Shown here: positions 43,670-50,748 of the stretch, in pieces | Layout of the letters: the number at the start of each line of letters is the position of its first letter | Position numbering within the stretch: the first letter of the stretch is position 1 | DNA from: Eubacterium sp. AF16-48 | GTDB lineage: Bacteria; Bacillota; Clostridia; Lachnospirales; Lachnospiraceae | Reading direction: 5' to 3' | Assembly: GCF_003479405.1 (NCBI RefSeq) | Contig: NZ_QUHB01000006.1 | Coordinates: 123,386 to 187,385 of the forward strand | Length of the DNA: 64,000 nt | The notes under the pieces: model-generated | The model's input: only the letters and a program-made list of their open reading frames with translations | What the model was told of the DNA's origin: nothing | The model's database searches: none | Translations under genes and position numbers: made by a program

Positions 43670-45331
43670 CTATTTATTTTTTCTTTTTGCCTTGTCAACC
43701 TCAGGCTGGAATCTTTCCACCTCTTTAGCTATTACCCCACTTAATGCAAGGAGGCATATAAGGTTTGGAATTGCCATTAATGCATTAGCTATATCTGAGA
43801 AATTCCATACCACATCCAAAGCCGTGGTTGCGCCCACAAATACCACCAGTGAGAACACTATTCTGTACACCATGTTAAATTTGTGAGTATTGAAAATATA
43901 TTCAAAAGCCTTTTCACCATGATATTCCCAACCAAGTATGGTGGAAAATGCAAATAAAACTATTCCTATGGTTACTAAATATCCTCCTAATTTTCCAAGA
44001 ACAGATGAAAATGCTGCAATGGTAAGAGCTGCTCCCTTTACCACTTCCTTATATTCATATTTACCACCCTCAAATATGTACTCATTGCCTGCTGCGTCGT
44101 TCCATGTTCCATCTATAACCGAAGGCTGCTTATCCTTCTCTGAATATGTAAGCTCTATGGTATTTTCTTTGTTATTATCATCAACATATTTTAATATTAA
44201 ATTTGAATTTTTAAGTTCATATGCATAATTAACATTTGCATCCTTTTTGTCGTTATCATGAGCTACCACTGCAATGTTATTTGACTCCACATCATATGTT
44301 CCCTTAATAGTGGTATCTGTCATACCAAGCACTCCTGATGAAGCTATGCAAAGTCCTGTTATGGTACATACTACAATGGTATCCCAAAATGTACCTGTCA
44401 TGTTAATATATCCCTGACGTACAGGATCATCTGTGGTGGCTGCTGCTGCTGTTATGGCTGCTGAACCCATTCCTGCCTCATTTGAGAAAACTCCACGGGC
44501 AACACCGTAACGCATGGCATTCATCATTGCCGCTGTTATAGCTCCGCAAAGTCCACCTCCCACTGCATTAAAGCTAAATGCCATTTTAAATATCATGGCA
44601 ACCCCTGCCGGAACATTTTGTATATTTAATATAATAACAATCAATCCTGCTATTACATAGAAAATAGCCATAAAAGGCACAACAACTGATGACACCTTTG
44701 AAATTGTCTTGATTCCTCCTACAATAATTACAAGAGCAAGAATTGTAAGAATAACACCTACTATGGTAGTTGATACTCCAAAGGTGTCATGTACTGACTC
44801 CGCAATGGAGTTAGCCTGTGTCATGTTACCGATACCAAAGGATGCTATTACTGCAAACACTGCAAAAAGCATTCCCAGAAATGCTCCTAGTTTTTTGTTT
44901 TTAAAGCCCTTTTTCATTGTGTACATAGGACCACCGGACATTTCGCCTTTTTCGTTGACTTCACGATATTTTATGGCAAGCATACATTCACTAAATTTTG
45001 ATGTTAATCCAAAGCAGGCTGATATCCACATCCATACCAATGCTCCGGGACCACCTGCCACCATAGCCGTAGCCACTCCTACTATGTTTCCTGTTCCAAT
45101 GGTTGCCGCCAAGGCTGTAGTAAGTGCTGAAAATGGTGATACATCACCTTCTCCCCTACTTGTAGTTCTTGCTTCCTTACTTAATGTGCTTTTCAATGCA
45201 TACCCTAAATTTCTCCAAGGTCTGAACTTTAATCTTACTGTAAGAAATACTCCTGTTCCAACCAGCAATATTAACATCACCGGTCCCCACACAAAATCGT
45301 CAATAGCTGAAATTATTTCTGCAAAACTCAT
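43670..45331 (-). CDS. AGCS-family sodium:alanine/glycine symporter with extracytoplasmic insertion
   Basis: This 553-residue transporter has the AGCS core: AATIGTGNIVGVATAMVAGGPGALVWMW (about 75-102), SECMLAIKYRE, and GVARGVFSNEAGMGSAAI (about 280-297). AGCS proteins import alanine or glycine with Na+. Between two late helices (about 338-430) sits a hydrophilic insertion of about 90 residues that is absent from the second AGCS protein in this window (471 residues). It contains VIDGTWNDAAGNEYIFEGGKYEYK, which reads like lipocalin-like GTW-x-N-G beta repeats. A promoter and an intrinsic terminator both lie in front of the gene. Confidence 0.92.
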   Translation of the reverse strand: MSFAEIISAIDDFVWGPVMLILLVGTGVFLTVRLKFRPWRNLGYALKSTLSKEARTTSRGEGDVSPFSALTTALAATIGTGNIVGVATAMVAGGPGALVWMWISACFGLTSKFSECMLAIKYREVNEKGEMSGGPMYTMKKGFKNKKLGAFLGMLFAVFAVIASFGIGNMTQANSIAESVHDTFGVSTTIVGVILTILALVIIVGGIKTISKVSSVVVPFMAIFYVIAGLIVIILNIQNVPAGVAMIFKMAFSFNAVGGGLCGAITAAMMNAMRYGVARGVFSNEAGMGSAAITAAAATTDDPVRQGYINMTGTFWDTIVVCTITGLCIASSGVLGMTDTTIKGTYDVESNNIAVVAHDNDKKDANVNYAYELKNSNLILKYVDDNNKENTIELTYSEKDKQPSVIDGTWNDAAGNEYIFEGGKYEYKEVVKGAALTIAAFSSVLGKLGGYLVTIGIVLFAFSTILGWEYHGEKAFEYIFNTHKFNMVYRIVFSLVVFVGATTALDVVWNFSDIANALMAIPNLICLLALSGVIAKEVERFQPEVDKAKRKNK

Positions 45332-45352
45332 ATATTTTTTCTCCCTTTTTTG

Positions 45353-45398
45353 AAATAAAAAAATAAAAGGAGGTAGTCAAAATAGAACTACCTCCTTT
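45353..45398 (-). terminator. Terminator in the leader of the AGCS gene
   Basis: The stem aaaggaggtagt (45366-45377 with 45387-45398, 12 bp perfect, 9-nt loop) is followed on the minus strand by TTTTATTTTTTT. It lies downstream of the promoter at 45414-45442 and upstream of the AGCS start, so it can act as an attenuator as well as the end of the por operon. Confidence 0.8.
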
Positions 45399-45413
45399 GG
45401 TAACATATTATGT

Positions 45414-45442
45414 ATCATAGTTTAATGTGAAAATATTGTCAA
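45414..45442 (-). promoter_or_regulatory. Promoter of the first AGCS gene
   Basis: TTGACA (45437-45442), 17 nt, TATGAT (45414-45419) on the minus strand. RNA would start about 75 nt before the start codon and read through the leader terminator. Confidence 0.65.
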
Positions 45443-45498
45443 GGTATTCCATGAAATATCTTAATATATAAGCCTTTTAGAATATTTTTTCCAATAAA

Positions 45499-45927
45499 CT
45501 ATCTGACATTTAAATTCTTTAAGTATTCTTCAATAACTGCTTTTCCCTTTTTGGATTTAAAATTAACTACCACAATCACTATAGCAAGTAAAACAGTTAC
45601 CACCAGACACAAAATTATGTTATCCGTCTGCTTTTGCATTGCCGAAGCAACAAATCTCGCAACAATAAGAATAGCTGCAAAAAATACCAGTCCATACAAA
45701 TAAAATCCATAGGTGAATTTTCCTGATATAATGCATTTGTCACTTTTATCCGCCAGTTTTCCTTTAAAGGTCACGGGAATCGCATCTTCCCCATTATTAA
45801 ACTTTCCCTGCTCTAAGGTGATGCTTATCTTATCATTTTCTAAACCAACTTTAAGATTTTTCTTTTCAGCCTTACTTTTCATCACGTTAATCAGTGATTT
45901 TTTGTCTCTGTTATATTCAAATTCCAT
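45499..45927 (-). CDS. Small membrane protein of unknown function
   Basis: This 142-residue protein has a beta-rich N-terminal half (about 1-70, including KISITLEQGKFNNGED) followed by two membrane helices (about 74-95 and 103-122) and a short basic tail. The layout resembles YcxB-like proteins, but I do not recognise the family with confidence. It starts 15 bp after porB with AAAGGA, so it is the last gene of the porGDAB transcript. Its role there is unknown. Confidence 0.65.
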   Translation of the reverse strand: MEFEYNRDKKSLINVMKSKAEKKNLKVGLENDKISITLEQGKFNNGEDAIPVTFKGKLADKSDKCIISGKFTYGFYLYGLVFFAAILIVARFVASAMQKQTDNIILCLVVTVLLAIVIVVVNFKSKKGKAVIEEYLKNLNVR

Positions 45928-45942
45928 ATTGCTATCCTTTAA

Positions 45943-46875
45943 TTATCTGCTGCATTTAAACAGTAAATCTTCCCATCTTCTGTCAACCTCCTTCTGATAC
46001 TTTTCTATCAGATGTTCATTTTCAGGTTTAAAAAGATGCTTAAATCTTCCCTGAGTTTTCAAAAACTCTTCAATTGGAAGTCTGTTCTTTGGCTCATAGT
46101 TAAGTATCCATTTACCCTCAACTACTTCAAACAAAGGCCAGTAATTAGTTTCAACAGCTTTTTTGCAAATATCCATTATTTCATCTGTCTTGTACTTCCA
46201 TCCTGTAGGACATGGTGAACATACATTTAAAAATGCAGGGCCTTCAGTATAAATGGCTCTTTCTGCCTTTGTATGTAAATCCTTAAATCCGTTAAAGAAT
46301 GTAGTCTGTGCCACATATGGAATGTCATGGGCTGCTAAAATTGCTGCCAAATCCTTTCTATACTGCTCTTTTCCGTTGCATTTACTTCCTACAGGAGTTG
46401 TAGTTGTATCTGCATACATAGGCGTGGCAGATGAACGCTGGGTTCCTGTATTCATATAAGCACCGTTGTCATAACATACATATGTATAGTTAGTTCCACG
46501 TTCCATTGCTCCTGATAATGACTGAATACCTATATCGTATGTTCCACCATCACCGCCAAAGCAGATAAACTTGTAATCTTCCTTGAGTTTTCCTTTTCTT
46601 TTTAATGCCTTGTATGCCCCTTCAACACCACTCATGGTAGAGCTTGCATTTTCAAAAGCACTATGTATATAGCTGTCTTCCCATGCCACGTATGGGTACT
46701 GGAAAGATGAAACATTTAAGCACCCTGTTGCACATCCTATAACAGCTTTATCTCCTTCGTGAAGTCCACGAAGAACATTTCTTGCACAAATTGTGGCTCC
46801 ACAACCTGCACACATTCTATGACCGGGAGCAAAACGTTCCGGTTTATTCATTGTTTCCTTAAAATTGTAACCCAT
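45943..46875 (-). CDS. porB: 2-oxoacid (pyruvate):ferredoxin oxidoreductase, beta subunit
   Basis: This 310-residue thiamine-diphosphate-binding subunit has cluster cysteines in MCAGCGA (about 21-26), GCATGCLN, and NVCSPCPTGW. The ThDP/Mg motif is GGDGGTYDIGIQSLSGAMERG plus the YDNGAYMNTG segment that follows. It works with porA, porG and porD to convert pyruvate (or a related 2-oxoacid) and CoA to acetyl-CoA and CO2, passing electrons to ferredoxin. The start codon overlaps the stop of porA by one base. Confidence 0.93.
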   Translation of the reverse strand: MGYNFKETMNKPERFAPGHRMCAGCGATICARNVLRGLHEGDKAVIGCATGCLNVSSFQYPYVAWEDSYIHSAFENASSTMSGVEGAYKALKRKGKLKEDYKFICFGGDGGTYDIGIQSLSGAMERGTNYTYVCYDNGAYMNTGTQRSSATPMYADTTTTPVGSKCNGKEQYRKDLAAILAAHDIPYVAQTTFFNGFKDLHTKAERAIYTEGPAFLNVCSPCPTGWKYKTDEIMDICKKAVETNYWPLFEVVEGKWILNYEPKNRLPIEEFLKTQGRFKHLFKPENEHLIEKYQKEVDRRWEDLLFKCSR

Positions 46876-48068
46876 TATTTTGCCTCCTTATCACGTAATC
46901 CCATATATCTGTATGTAGGACCTGTCTCACCTGTTTTTGCTATATCCTTTAATGTTTCATAAACATTTATCATATCTTCCACTCTTACATCACGCCCACC
47001 AATACCATACATAATATCAATGGCAAGAGCATCACATTTTCCCGTGTACATAGCCTGCATTGTTTCAGCACCTAAAGGACCACCGTTTGTAGAAAATGCC
47101 TCGCTTCTGTCCATAACAGCTACTGCCTTGCATTTCTTTAATGATGCTGCAATTTCTTCTCCCGGAAACGGTCTGAAAGAACGAACCTTTATAAGTCCTA
47201 CCTTATCACCATTAGCTCTCATTCTGTCTATTGCATCTTTAGTAGTTCCAGCTGCTGAACCGATGATAACCACTGCATATTCAGCATCTTGCATCTTGTA
47301 TTCTTCAATCAATCCGTACTTACGTCCTGATATTTTTTCAAATTTTTTTGCAACATCTAAAATAACCTTCTTAGCATTTTCCATTGCGTGAGCCTGTGCT
47401 TTTCTTGATTCCATATAGTAATCGGATACAGCATAAGGTCCCACAGCAAAAGTTTCATCCGGATTTAAAAGATAGTCTACCGGCTGTCTTTCTCCCACAA
47501 ATTCTTTTACCGTAAGGTCATCTAAAAGCTGCATGTTCATAACTGCGTGACTGGTTATAAAACCATCCTGACATATCATAATAGGAAGCATAACATCCGG
47601 GTGTTCTGCTATATTATATGCCATAACCATGTTATCATAAGCCTCCTGATTATCCTCGGCATATAACTGTATCCATCCTGAATCTCTTGCACCCATGGTG
47701 TCTGAATGGTCACAGTTAATATTAAGAGGTCCTGTAAGAGCTCTTGCCACTGCCGCTAATGCTATAGGCATTCTGCTGGAAGCCGCAACACCTAATACCT
47801 CCCACATAAATGCAAGTCCTGCTGAAGATGTAGCAGTAACGGCTCTTGCTCCGGCAGCTGCCGCTCCTAATGCCGCACTCATGGAACTATGTTCTGATTC
47901 TACAGTGATAAATTCCGTATCTACTAATCCGTTAGATACATAATTTGAAAAATACTGTGGTATTTCCGTTGACGGTGTAATAGGAAACATTGGAAATACA
48001 TCCGGATTAATTTGTCTGAGGGCTGTAGCTACAGCCTCATTTCCTGACATTAAAACTCTCTTTGGCAT
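46875..48068 (-). CDS. porA: 2-oxoacid (pyruvate):ferredoxin oxidoreductase, alpha subunit
   Basis: This 397-residue subunit has the POR_N pyrimidine-binding domain (SGNEAVATALRQINPDVFPMFPITPSTEI, the substrate-site ITPSTEI) and SSAGLAFMWEVLGVA. Domain II (about 250-370, VVIIGSAAGTTKDAID, VRSFRPFPGEEIA, MDRSEAFSTNGGPLG) matches the POR family. It follows porD by one base with GGAGGTGAA. The ITPSTEI segment favours pyruvate over branched 2-oxoacids, but specificity needs assay. Confidence 0.94.
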   Translation of the reverse strand: MPKRVLMSGNEAVATALRQINPDVFPMFPITPSTEIPQYFSNYVSNGLVDTEFITVESEHSSMSAALGAAAAGARAVTATSSAGLAFMWEVLGVAASSRMPIALAAVARALTGPLNINCDHSDTMGARDSGWIQLYAEDNQEAYDNMVMAYNIAEHPDVMLPIMICQDGFITSHAVMNMQLLDDLTVKEFVGERQPVDYLLNPDETFAVGPYAVSDYYMESRKAQAHAMENAKKVILDVAKKFEKISGRKYGLIEEYKMQDAEYAVVIIGSAAGTTKDAIDRMRANGDKVGLIKVRSFRPFPGEEIAASLKKCKAVAVMDRSEAFSTNGGPLGAETMQAMYTGKCDALAIDIMYGIGGRDVRVEDMINVYETLKDIAKTGETGPTYRYMGLRDKEAK

Positions 48069-48069
48069 C

Positions 48070-48372
48070 CTATTTCACCTCCATCTTAATTGCATTAAAA
48101 GGGCATGCCTTTACACAAATGCCACATCCCTTGCAATGATCGTAATCTATAGCCTGTCTTTTATAATCTTTTACAGGAATTGCACTGTCAGGGCAAACCG
48201 GCACGCATAAAAGACACTGCTTGCATTTTTCTTCATCAACTACAGGAGCTACGTTAGTCCAGTCACCTGTTACAAATTCTCTTGTAGTTCCACATCCCAC
48301 AATTGTATTTCCTCTTGTTACATCCTGCCATGCAACATCCTGAGCTAATTTGGTAATATCTGTCTTAGCCAT
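48070..48372 (-). CDS. porD: Pyruvate:ferredoxin oxidoreductase, delta (ferredoxin-like) subunit
   Basis: This 100-residue subunit has two CxxCxxCxxxCP [4Fe-4S] motifs (CKQCLLCVPVCP at about 53-64, CKGCGICVKACP at about 82-93) that carry electrons out to external ferredoxin. It lies between porG and porA with no gap beyond the stop codon, and has AGGGAGG before the ATG. Confidence 0.94.
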   Translation of the reverse strand: MAKTDITKLAQDVAWQDVTRGNTIVGCGTTREFVTGDWTNVAPVVDEEKCKQCLLCVPVCPDSAIPVKDYKRQAIDYDHCKGCGICVKACPFNAIKMEVK

Positions 48373-48945
48373 CTACTTAACCTCCCTTAACGCAATTCTT
48401 AATGCTTCCATATTTCCCTTTACCACTTCCGGCTTTTTAGCAAATTTATGCCTAAATGAGCCTTCCATTTCGTTAAGGAATGTTTCGTCATCAATAACAC
48501 CTGTTACTTTAACTATTGCAGCAAGCATAGGTGTGTTTGGGAAGTTTTTGCCAAGAGTATCCATTGCAATCTGTCTTGCATCAATTGTATATACTTTTCC
48601 TTTGTATCCTCTTAAATGTGGGATGATTTCTTCCTTACTCTTTGCCGTATTAATAATAATAGCACCATCTTCTCTAAGTCCGGCTGTTACATCCACTATT
48701 TCAATAAGTGTTTCATCAACAACTACTACAAACTGCGGATCATAAATATTAGAATGAACCCTGATAGGTTTATCACTTATTCTGTCATATGCAGTAATAG
48801 GTGCTCCCATTCTTTCCGGGCCATACTCAGGAAAACCCTGGGCATTCTTTCCTGTTTTAAAAGCCACTTCTGCCAAAAGAAGCGCTGCTGTTTTAGCACC
48901 CTGACCTCCACGTCCGTGCCATCTGATTTCAAGAGTATTCTCCAT
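48373..48945 (-). CDS. porG: Pyruvate:ferredoxin oxidoreductase, gamma subunit
   Basis: This 190-residue subunit starts MENTLEIRWHGRGGQGAKTAA, the GRGGQG motif of POR gamma chains, with AFKTGKNAQGFPEYGPERMGAP and ADTAKSKEE-like strands following. It is the first gene of porGDAB, behind a strong promoter at 49038-49066 with a leader of about 85 nt. Confidence 0.94.
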   Translation of the reverse strand: MENTLEIRWHGRGGQGAKTAALLLAEVAFKTGKNAQGFPEYGPERMGAPITAYDRISDKPIRVHSNIYDPQFVVVVDETLIEIVDVTAGLREDGAIIINTAKSKEEIIPHLRGYKGKVYTIDARQIAMDTLGKNFPNTPMLAAIVKVTGVIDDETFLNEMEGSFRHKFAKKPEVVKGNMEALRIALREVK

Positions 48946-49037
48946 TTTTTAATTCCTTCTCTTTTTATAGTTTTCTCAAATACTTATGTAACTTATTTCG
49001 TTTAATTCTTTAGTGTGTTAAAGTTACGCTAAATTTT

Positions 49038-49066
49038 ATTATATACAAATGCCTTTAGAATTGCAA
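49038..49066 (-). promoter_or_regulatory. Promoter of porGDAB
   Basis: TTGCAA (49061-49066), 17 nt, TATAAT (49038-49043) on the minus strand. It begins 10 bp after the stop codon of the queuosine-precursor transporter gene. Confidence 0.75.
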
Positions 49067-49076
49067 TAGTGAAGAT

Positions 49077-49790
49077 TTACTGTATTTGGGCTTTTAAATC
49101 ATCTTTTTCCTTAATTTTTCTTGCTAAATAAACAAATGGAGTATCTGCTAAACTGGTTACAATAAATATAATATAGCTTGATATTACAATGCTCCAAAGG
49201 GTCTTTATGCTATAAATTCCCCAAAATGAAGCAAAGGTAAATAATAAATCATTTAAGAATTGGGATACCATAGTGGAACCGTTATTTCTAAGCCACAAAA
49301 AATCTCTTTTGCTGTTGGAGCGTTTTTCTGTAAAACTCCATATTTTATGGTATGCCCACACATCAAATTCCTGAACTATTGCATACACTAACATACTGGC
49401 AATCATAATTCTTGGAGTATTTGAAAAAATAGTTTTCATTGCTCCCATCATTATGTCCGTAGAAGATGGTGTGTATAAAAGCCACCACTGGGAAAGAATA
49501 ATAAATGTAACAGATGTTGCAATTCCTATATGTACAGCTTTTCTTGACTCTTTTTTACCATATAATTCACTTATAATATCCGTAACAAGAAACGTTGATG
49601 CAAACAAAACATTTCCCAAAGTCATTTCCATTCCAAAGGCAACAATAACAATTAAAACTTCTATGTTAGCAGCAATTGTAGCTAACACCGTAAAGCAGTA
49701 AAGTCCCTGCTTTCCAAAAAGTTTAAAGAAAGCAATAACACTTCCATAAATAATAAATATTGATAATACTAATAAAACTTCATTTGACAT
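49077..49790 (-). CDS. yhhQ: Queuosine precursor transporter (YhhQ/VUT family)
   Basis: This 237-residue membrane protein of the DUF165/VUT family has about six to seven helices and conserved segments FASTFLVTDIISELYGKKESRKAV (about 84-107) and SQFLNDLLFTFASFWG. The family takes up queuine, preQ0 or preQ1 for tRNA modification. It lies 78 bp after a radical SAM gene and would be the second gene of that transcript. CAGGAGGATAAG precedes the ATG. The neighbouring radical SAM protein and RNA element both point to queuosine salvage. Confidence 0.9.
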   Translation of the reverse strand: MSNEVLLVLSIFIIYGSVIAFFKLFGKQGLYCFTVLATIAANIEVLIVIVAFGMEMTLGNVLFASTFLVTDIISELYGKKESRKAVHIGIATSVTFIILSQWWLLYTPSSTDIMMGAMKTIFSNTPRIMIASMLVYAIVQEFDVWAYHKIWSFTEKRSNSKRDFLWLRNNGSTMVSQFLNDLLFTFASFWGIYSIKTLWSIVISSYIIFIVTSLADTPFVYLARKIKEKDDLKAQIQ

Positions 49791-49868
49791 AATACTTATC
49801 CTCCTGTTTTTTGTCTTTTACAGCTATTGCATCAATTTCTTTGCATAGCCGGCATATGTCTTTTTATT

Positions 49869-50594
49869 CTATTTGTTTTCTCCCACACCAAAATCCGTAT
49901 TATTAAGAAGGATATCCACTCTTTCATTGTCTATGTATTTTGGATATACCTCTTTAATAAATTCATTAATTACTTTTTTGTCCGGTTTTATAGGCATGGC
50001 ATTTTCCACCATAATGTTTACACACACTCTTTTAAAATACTTAAGCCCCATTTCAATGTCCCGTATCATTGAATCTGCATTTTGTCCCTTTATTCCCTGC
50101 AAAAGATTTATCTCGTCAAAATATTTAGCAATAACCTCAGGATTCTTTTCTTCAATTCCTTTTACCAGCACTTCCTCACGTAATTTGTAATCAAAGGTTT
50201 CTAATCCTAATTTTATAAGTACGGTAATTCCAAGATGTGAAAAATCCTTTTTAAACTTTTCAATGTCATCTTTATGCATATAATGGCATTCAAAATGCAC
50301 CTCATTAATCCCTTTATCTAAACAGATATCCTTTATTAACTTTATGGTTTTATCATCTAAATCCACAAAGCTCCCTGAATTAATGACCTCTAGTTTTTTG
50401 TAAATTCCTGTTATGTGACCTAATGCTTCTTTGTTTATTTTATAGTTGTTTTCAATATCCAAACTACTATCTAAATGATAATCACAAAATCTGCATTTTC
50501 GCCATTTACATCCATCACCTACAAGCATTACTATTTCTCTTGGATTCTTCTCTTTAATAACAGAATATCTTACAGGATTAAATCCTTCCACCAT
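49869..50594 (-). CDS. Radical SAM protein, candidate queuosine-salvage lyase (QueL-like)
   Basis: This 241-residue protein has the radical SAM cysteines in GDGCKWRKCRFCDYH: Cys29, Cys34 and Cys37, a CX4CX2C spacing instead of the usual CX3CX2C. An aromatic residue before the last Cys (Phe36) is as expected. Further barrel strands follow (VHFECHYMHKDD, VLIKLGLETFDYKLREEVL). It is shorter than most radical SAM enzymes and has no auxiliary cluster domain. The next gene is a YhhQ transporter. In Clostridioides a radical SAM lyase (QueL) next to such a transporter releases queuine from queuosine 5'-phosphate, and that is the best functional guess. TTAGGAGG precedes the ATG. Confidence 0.7.
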   Translation of the reverse strand: MVEGFNPVRYSVIKEKNPREIVMLVGDGCKWRKCRFCDYHLDSSLDIENNYKINKEALGHITGIYKKLEVINSGSFVDLDDKTIKLIKDICLDKGINEVHFECHYMHKDDIEKFKKDFSHLGITVLIKLGLETFDYKLREEVLVKGIEEKNPEVIAKYFDEINLLQGIKGQNADSMIRDIEMGLKYFKRVCVNIMVENAMPIKPDKKVINEFIKEVYPKYIDNERVDILLNNTDFGVGENK

Positions 50595-50615
50595 AAAACT
50601 TTTCCTCCTAAACTG

Positions 50616-50644
50616 AAAAAAGAGTGCACTAAGGCACTCTTTTT
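50616..50644 (-). terminator. Terminator between rpoC and the radical SAM gene
   Basis: An 11-bp stem (50617-50627 with 50634-50644), 6-nt loop, then TTTTTT on the minus strand. It ends rpoBC transcription or serves as expression platform for the RNA element at 50682-50725. Its loop region CCUUAGU (complement of 50628-50634) can pair over 7 bp with the tail ACUAGGG of that element. Confidence 0.85.
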
Positions 50645-50681
50645 CATTCTTATATTAATTCTTATATAAATTAATAATATA

Positions 50682-50725
50682 GGTTCCCTAGTTTTGTTTA
50701 TAGACAGGATGGTTACGAACTGTCT
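50682..50725 (-). promoter_or_regulatory. preQ1-I-like riboswitch aptamer (candidate)
   Basis: On the minus strand a 6-bp stem AGACAG/CUGUCU (50720-50725 with 50702-50707) encloses a 12-nt loop that starts UUC and ends in C. An A-rich tail AUAAACAAAACUAGGG follows, very close to the conserved tail of preQ1 class I aptamers (AUAAAAAACUAAGG). It precedes a radical SAM gene and a queuosine-precursor transporter. The loop does not match the consensus fully, so this remains a candidate. Confidence 0.4.
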
Positions 50726-50748
50726 TTTATATATTAATATATCTGATT

